NCBI GenBank assembly: GCA_031277885.1
Contig: JAITLM010000048.1
Coordinates: forward strand, 1-47,472
Reading direction: 5' to 3'
From: Microbacterium sp.
Lineage (GTDB): Bacteria > Actinomycetota > Actinomycetes > Actinomycetales > Microbacteriaceae
DNA length: 47,472 bases
Part shown: positions 41,548-47,472 of the stretch, piece by piece
How the letters are laid out: each line of letters opens with the position of its first letter
Numbering within the stretch: the first letter of the stretch is position 1
Made by a program: the position numbers and the translations under genes
The notes under the pieces: generated by a model
Seen by the model: only the letters and a program-made list of their open reading frames with translations
Database searches by the model: none
Told to the model about the DNA's origin: nothing

Positions 41548-41776
41548 GCCGCGAGTCCGAGTGACGTCTCGAGGAGAGCCGTCGGATGCCGCCTGGCGTC
41601 GATTCGGCGACATCGGCGCTCGGATCCTCGTCAACCTCGCAGAGCGTGATCTCGAAGCAGCGGTCGCGACCGCCGACGATACGGTGCAAGATACGGTGCA
41701 GACGCCGGAGGGGCTGGCACCTGATGTGGTACCAGCCCCTCCGTTTCCCGCGGAATTCCGTGGCTGTGGCAAGTGA
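41540..41776 (+). CDS. Short hypothetical protein following the DUF3263 gene (doubtful end)
   Basis: A 78-residue frame starting MNEPRVRVTSRGEPSDAAWR, then DIGARILVNLAERDLEAAVA. It has GC3 bias up to about residue 45. The final third runs through a strong hairpin (41706-41743) and into the complementary strand of tRNA-Tyr. It is either a real gene whose transcript is terminated within the frame, or a frame that is only partly meaningful. The start overlaps the DUF3263 stop, as in coupled genes. Confidence 0.4.
   Translation: MNEPRVRVTSRGEPSDAAWRRFGDIGARILVNLAERDLEAAVATADDTVQDTVQTPEGLAPDVVPAPPFPAEFRGCGK
41706..41743. terminator. Long hairpin between the DUF3263 locus and tRNA-Tyr
   Basis: A 16-base stem with one G-U pair (CGGAGGGGCTGGCACC and GGTACCAGCCCCTCCG) with a 6-base loop. 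TTTCCC follows on the plus strand. It lies between the plus-strand DUF3263 locus and the convergent tRNA-Tyr and can end both. An 11-base direct repeat GATACGGTGCA (twice, from about 41679) precedes it. Confidence 0.75.
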
Positions 41777-41848
41777 GGGATTCGAACCCCCGAAGCATTA
41801 CGCGGCTGATTTACAGTCAGCTCCCTTTGGCCGCTCGGGCAACTTGCC
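41767..41848 (-). tRNA. tRNA-Tyr (anticodon GTA)
   Basis: Eighty-two bases with a class II variable arm. Elements are acceptor GGCAAGT/ACTTGCC, anticodon stem GCTGA/TCAGC around loop CTGTAAA, and T-arm GGGGGTTCGAATCCCTC. A TATGCT -10-like box lies about 48 bases upstream on the minus strand (41897-41902). Confidence 0.95.
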
Positions 41849-41958
41849 AATGCACGCCCGTCCCGCTTTTCCAGCCGACCGGGGGCGCGAAGATCAAGCA
41901 TACCCGGCGGATCCGGTCACGAGAAATCGAGCGGACGAAGGCCTGTGCGCACCCGCGT

Positions 41959-42963
41959 TCACACGCCCAGCGTCGAGGCGCGGGCGACGAGTTCCGGGCG
42001 GTAGAGCACGCGCTCCGCGGTCGCCGCGCCACCGTCGGATGCGCCGAGCAGCAGGTCCACCGCGGTGGATCCGATGAGGGCGGCGGGCTGGCGGATCGAG
42101 CTCAGCGGGATCACCGCGGCTTCGGCGAAGTCGATGTCGTCGTACCCGATGAGGGCGATGTCCTGCGGGACGCGCGCGTCGCCGACCATCACCAGGCTCT
42201 GCAGCAGACCCAGGGCGACGAGGTCGTTCGCCGCGAAGACGGCATCGGGGCGCTCCGCGGCCGGGCGATCCATGAGGAGCCGGCCTGCGCGGCGTCCCTC
42301 CTCGACGCTGAGCGCGCCCGTGGCCATGAACTCCAGCCCCACCCCTGCCGCGGCGGCCACGGCCTGCGCGCCGCTCAGGCGGTCCGAGACCTGTCGCAGC
42401 GAGACCGGCCCGCCGACGAACGCGAGCCGGCGCCGCCCGCTCTCCAGGAGGTGACCGGCGGCGATCCGCCCGCCCTCGACGTCGTCCACGGCGACGGAGG
42501 AGAAGCCGGGATCCCGCGATTCGCGGTCCACCAGGACGCTGAGCGTGCCGCGATCGCGCATCTGCTGCAGCCGCGGCAGCGCCTCGGCGACCGGTGTGAT
42601 GAGGACACCCGCCACACGCTGCTCCTCGAACAGGTCGAGGAGCAGGCCCTCGCGACGCGCGCTCTCATCGCTGTTGGCGACGAGCACCGACATCCCGTGC
42701 TCGTCGGCACGCTGCTCGGCGCCGCGGACGACCTCGGCGAAGAAGGGGTTGCGGATGTCGAGGACGACGAGCCCGATCGTGCGGCTGTGTCCCGCGCGCA
42801 GCTGCCGCGCCGCGTCGTTGCGCACGTATCCGAGCCGCGCGATCGAGGCCTGGACGCGCGTCACCGTGTCCGCGGAGACCCGCTCCGGACGATTCAGGAC
42901 GTTCGACACCGTGCCCACGGACACGCCGGCGTCCTCAGCCACTTCCCGGACGCTCACGACCAT
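41959..42963 (-). CDS. LacI-family regulator of the rhamnoside locus
   Basis: A 334-residue repressor. The helix-turn-helix VREVAEDAGVSVGTVSNVLN (5-24) and hinge VQASIARLGYVRNDAARQLR are canonical, followed by IGLVVLDIRNPFFAEVVRG, DDVEGGRIAAGHL and IALIGYDDIDFAEAAV of the sugar-binding domain. It follows the GH78 gene after a terminator, on the same strand, and is the nearest candidate to bind the two TGAATCGATTCA sites at 46719 and 46832. The inducer is likely rhamnose or a rhamnoside (inference). Confidence 0.9.
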   Translation of the reverse strand: MVVSVREVAEDAGVSVGTVSNVLNRPERVSADTVTRVQASIARLGYVRNDAARQLRAGHSRTIGLVVLDIRNPFFAEVVRGAEQRADEHGMSVLVANSDESARREGLLLDLFEEQRVAGVLITPVAEALPRLQQMRDRGTLSVLVDRESRDPGFSSVAVDDVEGGRIAAGHLLESGRRRLAFVGGPVSLRQVSDRLSGAQAVAAAAGVGLEFMATGALSVEEGRRAGRLLMDRPAAERPDAVFAANDLVALGLLQSLVMVGDARVPQDIALIGYDDIDFAEAAVIPLSSIRQPAALIGSTAVDLLLGASDGGAATAERVLYRPELVARASTLGV

Positions 42964-43004
42964 GGCCGCCCCCTCTCCCGCACAGCGAGCCTAGGGCATG
43001 GCCG

Positions 43005-43035
43005 GGACCGCGCCCGGGAGGTCCGGGCGCGGTCC
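43005..43035 (-). terminator. Hairpin terminator after the GH78 gene
   Basis: A perfect 13-base stem (GGACCGCGCCCGG and CCGGGCGCGGTCC) with a 5-base loop, beginning two bases beyond the GH78 stop codon. It separates the MFS-GH78 transcript from the lacI-type gene. Confidence 0.8.
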
Positions 43036-43037
43036 TC

Positions 43038-45281
43038 TCATCCGAGGAAGCGGTGCTCGCCTCCGACGACCTCGTGCCTCGCTCCGCCGGGCAGGACGAT
43101 CTCCGCCGGCACGCCCTCGGGGATCCGCGCCTCGAGCACGAACCCGCCCTCGCCGGCGCTCCAGTGCACGGCGATCTCGCCCGCTGCGGAGTCATACCGC
43201 GTCCGCGCCCAGCTGATCCCCGGCCCCGGGACGGGCTCGATGCGCACCGCCGCATAGCCGGGCTCGGCCGGGCGGATGCCACCCACCACCTGGTGGATCC
43301 AGTCGGCCACGGCCCCGAGCGCGTAGTGGTTGAAGCTCGTCATCTCGCCCGGGTTGATGGTGCCGTCCGGGAGCATCGAGTCCCAGCGCTCCCACACGGT
43401 CGTCGCCCCCATCGTCACCGGGTACAGCCACGACGGGTTCTCCGTCTCCAGCAGCAGCCGGTACGCATCCTCCACATGCCCGGTCTCGGAGAGCGCCCAG
43501 GTGACGAACGGCGTACCGGCGAACCCGGTCGTGACCCGGTAGCCGCCGGCCCGCACGAGTTCGACCAGGCGGTCCGCGGCCCTCCCGCGGTCCTCGTCGC
43601 CCAGCAGGCCGAAGCAGAGGGCCAGCGCGTAGACCGTGACGCAGTCGGAGCGCACGAGGCCACCCTCGACGTAGTGCTCCTGGAAGGCCGCGCGGGTGCG
43701 ATCCGCCAGCGCCCGCCAGCGCCCGGCTTCCTCCGCGAGCCCGAGGATCCCCGCAGCCTCCGCCGCGAAAGCGGCGCTCCGGTACAGGCACGCGGTCGCG
43801 ACGACGTGCGGATCCGCCTTCGCCGCGGCCGGGTTCTCCGGCGGGGCGTCGGGATCGAGCCAGTCCCCGAACTGGAAGCCCTGGTCCCAGAGCCCGGTCG
43901 GCGAGAGCGCCCTTTCGACGGACTCGAGATGCAGGACCATCGCGGGGTAGTGCGCGGCGAGCCGTTCGCGGTCGCCGTAGGCGCGCCACAGCGCCTCCGG
44001 CACCCACACCGCCGCATCCCCCCAGATCGCCGTGGCGCCCAGCTCGGGGAACGCGAAGCCCTCGGGGAAGTGCGCGTACTTCAACACATCGGGCACGACG
44101 ATCGGGACGATGCCGGTCGCCGAGTGGCGCGTCTCGGCGTGCAGGTCCTCGAGCCAGTCGTGCAGGAAGTCCGAGGTGTCGAACTGGAACGAGGCGGACG
44201 CCGCGTAGGCGGCGATGTCGCCCGTCCAGCCGAGGCGCTCGTCGCGCTGCGGGCAGTCCGTCGGAACGCTGAGGAAGTTGCCCTTCTGCCCCCAGACCGA
44301 GTTGTGCACGAGCTGGTTCACGAGCGGCTCGGAACACTCGAAGGATCCGGTCCGCCGCATGTCGGAGTGCACGACGACGGCTTCCAGATCCTCGGGGCGC
44401 AGGTCTCCGGGCCAGCCGGAGACCTCGACGTAGCGGAATCCGTGGAAGGTCAGGGTCGGTTCGAAGACGTCCTCCCCGCCGGACAGCACGAAGACGTCGG
44501 TGGCCCGGGCGGCGCGCAGCGGACGCGTCCCCAGCTCGCCGTCCTCGAGCACCTCGGCGTGCCGCAGCACGATCTCGGAGCCGCGCGGGCCGCGGACCGC
44601 GACCCGCACCCAGCCCACGAGGTTCTGTCCGAAGTCCACGAGCGTCCGGCCCGAGGGCGATGCCCAGATCCGCTCCGGACGCCGGGTCTCCTGCCGCTTC
44701 ACCGGCGGTCCTGCCTGGGCCACGAGCCGGGAGCGATCCACGTCGACCGTGCCGACGGCCAGGGCCTCCCCCGGCACGCCGCGCAGGCGCGCATCGATGG
44801 TCTCGCCGTCGTAGAGCGAGTTGCGCAGCACTTCGGTGGTCTCGGCGGTCCACTCCGGATCCGTCGCGATCACCTGGACGGAGCCGTCCTCGAACACGAG
44901 CTCCAGGGCCAGCGCGGCGGCGATCCGATCTCCGTAGTTGGCGTTCGCCCCCTCGAAGCCGAGGTCTCCGCGATACCAGCCGTTGCCGAGCAGGATCTCG
45001 ACGGAGAGATCTCCCGATCCCGCGCGCACCGCCTCCGTCACGTCCCAGCTCTGGAACGGAAGCCGCCATTCGTAGGCGTTCCAGCCCGGATCCAGAACCG
45101 AGTCCGAGACCGGCGCACCGTCCAGTCGTGCTTCGTAGACGCCCAGCGCGGTGGCGCTGAGGCGGGCGGTGGAGACGGCACGGCGGGGCTGCGCCGGGGT
45201 CGCGGTCCGCCGGAAGCGGATCGCGGCCTCGCGCGGAGCATCCGCGGTGAGGAACTCGGACGGGTGGAGGGGGTTATGCAT
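43038..45281 (-). CDS. Alpha-L-rhamnosidase, glycoside hydrolase family 78
   Basis: A 747-residue enzyme that removes terminal alpha-L-rhamnose by inversion. N-terminal beta domains (to about 290) have RTLVDFGQNLVGWVR and FTFHGFRYVEVSGW-like motifs. The alpha/alpha barrel starts near 310 with SVPTDCPQRDERLGWTGD, the GH78 signature with acidic catalytic residues, and later has WERWDSMLPDG and INPGEMTSFNHYALGAV. A C-terminal beta domain closes the protein. No signal peptide is visible, so it probably acts inside the cell on imported rhamnosides. It follows the MFS gene by 43 bases. Confidence 0.93.
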   Translation of the reverse strand: MHNPLHPSEFLTADAPREAAIRFRRTATPAQPRRAVSTARLSATALGVYEARLDGAPVSDSVLDPGWNAYEWRLPFQSWDVTEAVRAGSGDLSVEILLGNGWYRGDLGFEGANANYGDRIAAALALELVFEDGSVQVIATDPEWTAETTEVLRNSLYDGETIDARLRGVPGEALAVGTVDVDRSRLVAQAGPPVKRQETRRPERIWASPSGRTLVDFGQNLVGWVRVAVRGPRGSEIVLRHAEVLEDGELGTRPLRAARATDVFVLSGGEDVFEPTLTFHGFRYVEVSGWPGDLRPEDLEAVVVHSDMRRTGSFECSEPLVNQLVHNSVWGQKGNFLSVPTDCPQRDERLGWTGDIAAYAASASFQFDTSDFLHDWLEDLHAETRHSATGIVPIVVPDVLKYAHFPEGFAFPELGATAIWGDAAVWVPEALWRAYGDRERLAAHYPAMVLHLESVERALSPTGLWDQGFQFGDWLDPDAPPENPAAAKADPHVVATACLYRSAAFAAEAAGILGLAEEAGRWRALADRTRAAFQEHYVEGGLVRSDCVTVYALALCFGLLGDEDRGRAADRLVELVRAGGYRVTTGFAGTPFVTWALSETGHVEDAYRLLLETENPSWLYPVTMGATTVWERWDSMLPDGTINPGEMTSFNHYALGAVADWIHQVVGGIRPAEPGYAAVRIEPVPGPGISWARTRYDSAAGEIAVHWSAGEGGFVLEARIPEGVPAEIVLPGGARHEVVGGEHRFLG

Positions 45282-45324
45282 CTCGGTCCTTCCGGATCGT
45301 GGGTGGGGGCGTGAGGCGGGTGGG

Positions 45325-46632
45325 TCAGGACTCGACCGGTGCGGTCGCTTCTGTGTCGGCCTCGACGTCGACGGTGCGCAGCGACTCGGTGACGAACTGG
45401 CTCTCTCCCGCGTTCCGGAACGCGAACCACGCGACGACCAGACCGACCGCGACCACTCCGCTGAGCACGGCGTAGAGCCCCTGCGGGCTGACCGCGATGA
45501 GGGCCGGCGTCGCGAAGGCGAGGAGAGCCGCGACCACACGGGCGACGGCGATGACCGCGCCCTGCGCCGTCGTGCGCAGCAGCGTCGGGAACGACTCCTG
45601 CGTCCACACCTTCATGATCCCCTCGAAGGCGAAGGCGCCGCCGATACCCATGAAGAGGTTCATCGCGATGATCGTCGGCAGGCTGAACCCCAGGACCGCG
45701 GGCGTCAGGTAGCCGAGCAGCAGCACGACCGCGCCGAAGACGAAGTAGGTCATGCGGCGCTTGCCGTCGACGATGCGCATGAACCAGAGACCCGCGATCA
45801 GTCCGATCGGGAACGATGCCAGGCCGATCGCCGAGTTCAGCTGGACGGGGATGCCCGCGACGTTGACCGCCAGGTACGTGCCGAACTGGCCGCCGGTGTT
45901 CGCCCCGACGTTGGTGAGCGCGTAGAAGACGAGCAGCGCGAGGAACGGCCCGAGATACGGCTTGCGCAGTAGGTCGCGGACGGAGGCGCGGTCGGCCCGC
46001 ACCGTCACGACGCCGCGGCGGCGCTCGTCGCGGGCCGCCAGCCAGAACGGCGACTCCGGGATCGTGAGCCGTGCGAGGAACACGAGCGCGGCGACGATCC
46101 CGACCTGGCCGAACAGCAGCTGGCCGCCGAGACGCCCGAGGCCGCCGGCGAAGGTCGCGATCACGATCGTCCCGAGGATCCCGATCACCCAGAGGATGTT
46201 GGAGAGCCCGATGATCGCGCCGCGGTTCTTCTCCGTGGCAGCTTCCGAGATCGTCGAGAGCGAGACAGGGAGGTCGGCTCCGGTGCCGAGCCCCGCGAGG
46301 ACGACGCCCGCGAGCAGCGCGGGGAAGGACTCCCCGAAGACGAGCAGGGCGATGCCGCCGATCACGATGAGCATCGTGACGAGGAAGACCGTGCGACGGC
46401 CCAGCGCGTCGCCCAGCCGGCCGCCGAAGATCGCGCCGATCGCGATCGAGAGCGTGAGCATGCCGGACAGGATGCCGATCTGGTCGGGCGTGATGCCGAT
46501 CGTGTGCTGGTAGATCACGAGTGCGATGCCGGTCGCGACGATCGTGGCGGCATCGATGTACGACGCCATGCCGCACACGACGCCGACCCACCAGGGGTTC
46601 GGGTGACGGACGGCGGGGGCTTCGACGGTCAT
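45325..46632 (-). CDS. MFS transporter, sugar-porter-like, of the rhamnoside locus
   Basis: A 435-residue membrane protein with about 12 spans. Signature elements are GGRLGDALGRRTVFLVTM (loop 2-3), LTIPESPFWLAARDERR (the PESP-type sugar-porter motif after helix 6) and MRIVDGKRRM (loop 8-9). It probably imports rhamnose, rhamnosides or a rhamnosylated natural product together with protons. It is first in the MFS-GH78 operon, and a TGAATCGATTCA operator lies 87 bases upstream. The substrate is inferred from the two GH78 neighbours. Confidence 0.88.
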   Translation of the reverse strand: MTVEAPAVRHPNPWWVGVVCGMASYIDAATIVATGIALVIYQHTIGITPDQIGILSGMLTLSIAIGAIFGGRLGDALGRRTVFLVTMLIVIGGIALLVFGESFPALLAGVVLAGLGTGADLPVSLSTISEAATEKNRGAIIGLSNILWVIGILGTIVIATFAGGLGRLGGQLLFGQVGIVAALVFLARLTIPESPFWLAARDERRRGVVTVRADRASVRDLLRKPYLGPFLALLVFYALTNVGANTGGQFGTYLAVNVAGIPVQLNSAIGLASFPIGLIAGLWFMRIVDGKRRMTYFVFGAVVLLLGYLTPAVLGFSLPTIIAMNLFMGIGGAFAFEGIMKVWTQESFPTLLRTTAQGAVIAVARVVAALLAFATPALIAVSPQGLYAVLSGVVAVGLVVAWFAFRNAGESQFVTESLRTVDVEADTEATAPVES

Positions 46633-46718
46633 GGTTCTCCTTTGAACGTGAGCGGTCCGGAGAGCGGCGGCGCGTACCGGCGCTGTGGATCCGAAGTGCT
46701 CTGCACGCTAGCAAGCTT

Positions 46719-46730
46719 TGAATCGATTCA
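46719..46730. promoter_or_regulatory. LacI-type operator 1 (MFS-GH78 side)
   Basis: TGAATCGATTCA, a perfect 12-base palindrome, lies upstream of the minus-strand MFS gene. It is identical to the second site at 46832; both are preceded by T on the plus strand. Confidence 0.75.
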
Positions 46731-46789
46731 CAAGAGCGGGTCTTCCGGGATATGCCGCAGTCGCCGCCGAGGTCGAAGAGGTGTCTGGC

Positions 46790-46818
46790 TTGACGGGGAC
46801 CCCGGGACCGCTTATGTT
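46790..46818 (+). promoter_or_regulatory. Sigma-70-type promoter of the right-hand GH78 gene
   Basis: TTGACG (46790-46795), a 17-base spacer and TATGTT (46813-46818) form a near-consensus housekeeping promoter. Transcription should start around 46825, so operator 2 would lie just inside the transcribed region. Confidence 0.7.
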
Positions 46819-46831
46819 CATGATCAGAACT

Positions 46832-46843
46832 TGAATCGATTCA
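46832..46843. promoter_or_regulatory. LacI-type operator 2 (right-hand GH78 side)
   Basis: The same TGAATCGATTCA palindrome as at 46719, placed 13 bases after the -10 box and 18 bases before the start codon. A repressor bound here would block initiation or early elongation. Confidence 0.75.
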
Positions 46844-46861
46844 GAGCAAAGGAGCCCGTCG

Positions 46862-47472
46862 ATGCCCCTCCACCTCACCGACCTTCGTGCGGATCACCTC
46901 ACCGATCCGCTCGCCCTGCGCCGCACGACGCCGCGACTGACCTGGCGGCTGCGCGCGGAGGGCGGAGCCTCTGCCGCGACGGCGCACCGGATCCGCATCG
47001 TCGAGGCGAGCGGCGACGAGGCGCACGACACCGGGTGGATCGAGTCGTCGGACACCGCCCTCGAGCCCGAGGGCTTCGCCGGAGAGCCGGGAGCGGAGTA
47101 TCGCTGGCACCTCGCGGTGCGCGCGGATGACGGCAGCACGGCGGAGGCGTCCGCGGGCTTCGGCGTCGGACTCGCGGACTGGGACGCGCCCTGGGTCGAA
47201 CCCGCGCAGGAGCGCGTGCTCGCCGAGGGGCCGCTCATGCTCGGTCCCGAGGCCTTCGCCCCCGCCGAGGGCGCGAGCGCGCCCGGCGAGCGCCTGCACC
47301 CGCCCCGCTACCTCCGCCAGGAGTTCGAGCTGCCGGCCGCGCCGCTCTCCGCGCGCCTGCGCATCACCAGCCAGGGCGTGCACCAGCCGACGCTCAACGG
47401 CCTCCCCGCCGGCGACGGCCTGCTGGCGCCGGGCTACGAGAGCTATCAGCACGAGATCTCCGTGATGACCCA
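46862..47472 (+). CDS. Second alpha-L-rhamnosidase, GH78 (partial, runs off the right edge)
   Basis: The visible 203 residues start MPLHLTDLRADHLTDPLALR then TTPRLTWRLRAEG, the N-terminal immunoglobulin-like part of GH78 enzymes (usual pattern: ligand-independent beta domain with PRLSW). LHPPRYLRQEFELPAAPLSA and ITSQGVHQPTLNG follow, which is the start of the next beta domain. The catalytic barrel lies beyond the window. AAAGGAG eight bases before the ATG is a strong ribosome site. Its N-terminus differs from the 43038 enzyme, which lacks this first domain, so the two are not recent duplicates. Confidence 0.85.
   Translation, partial: MPLHLTDLRADHLTDPLALRRTTPRLTWRLRAEGGASAATAHRIRIVEASGDEAHDTGWIESSDTALEPEGFAGEPGAEYRWHLAVRADDGSTAEASAGFGVGLADWDAPWVEPAQERVLAEGPLMLGPEAFAPAEGASAPGERLHPPRYLRQEFELPAAPLSARLRITSQGVHQPTLNGLPAGDGLLAPGYESYQHEISVMT

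Overview
The window is high-GC, gene-dense DNA from an actinobacterium, most likely a Microbacterium-like member of the Microbacteriaceae. The evidence is the strongly GC-biased third codon positions, an actinobacterial hadA-hadB-murB order, a TetR-type PaaR in place of the proteobacterial PaaX for phenylacetate control, and many genes whose only promoter signal is a TANNNT box six bases before the start codon (leaderless transcription). The taxonomic call is inference; no rRNA is present.

Layout. (1) 1-6673: a kynurenine/anthranilate locus. Kynureninase (plus strand) is divergent from an Lrp/AsnC regulator and a PaaX-family regulator. Beyond them a minus-strand operon encodes a cupin, an acyl-CoA thioesterase, an aryl-CoA ligase and an FAD monooxygenase that runs off the left edge. 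Together they suggest kynurenine -> anthranilate -> anthraniloyl-CoA -> dearomatised CoA ester. (2) 6729-12024: housekeeping genes: a small nucleoside-kinase-like protein, aspartate aminotransferase, a VOC protein, MurB, two MaoC-type dehydratases and a TauE/SafE permease. (3) 12141-25021: a complete phenylacetyl-CoA catabolon: paaABCDE-paaG (minus), paaI-paaK (plus), paaJ-F-H-Z (minus) and the TetR gene paaR (plus). Two near-matching palindromes, one before paaA and one before paaR/paaJ, look like PaaR operators. A small GIY-YIG nuclease gene bracketed by two 94-bp palindromic elements sits between paaK and paaZ. (4) 25094-28529: aquaporin, a short protein, an alpha/beta hydrolase and a stand-alone LigD-type primase-polymerase. 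(5) 28716-33481: a cupin, an MFS transporter and two HSL-type esterases, divergent from a LacI regulator with a clear operator. (6) 33550-35047: a small accessory island with a Tdi1-like immunity gene and a mntA-hepT toxin-antitoxin pair with a frameshifted hepT. The pair lies between tRNA-Met and a degenerate duplicate of its 3' part. tRNA-Thr is adjacent. (7) 35156-41776: inositol-monophosphatase-like protein, membrane proteins, an enoyl-CoA hydratase, an FBP-domain protein, GNAT, SMI1/KNR4, a secreted protein, DUF3263 and then tRNA-Tyr. (8) 41959-47472: a rhamnoside-use locus with a LacI regulator, a GH78 rhamnosidase, an MFS porter and a second GH78 cut by the right edge. The divergent promoter region carries two identical LacI-type operators.

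Intergenic regions are rich in long perfect inverted repeats, each of different sequence, often between convergent genes. One repeat family (GGTCCCTGAGCCTGTC...) appears to have entered the paaD reading frame. There is no stretch over 300 bases without a gene, no CRISPR array, no rRNA and no recognisable transposase or integrase.
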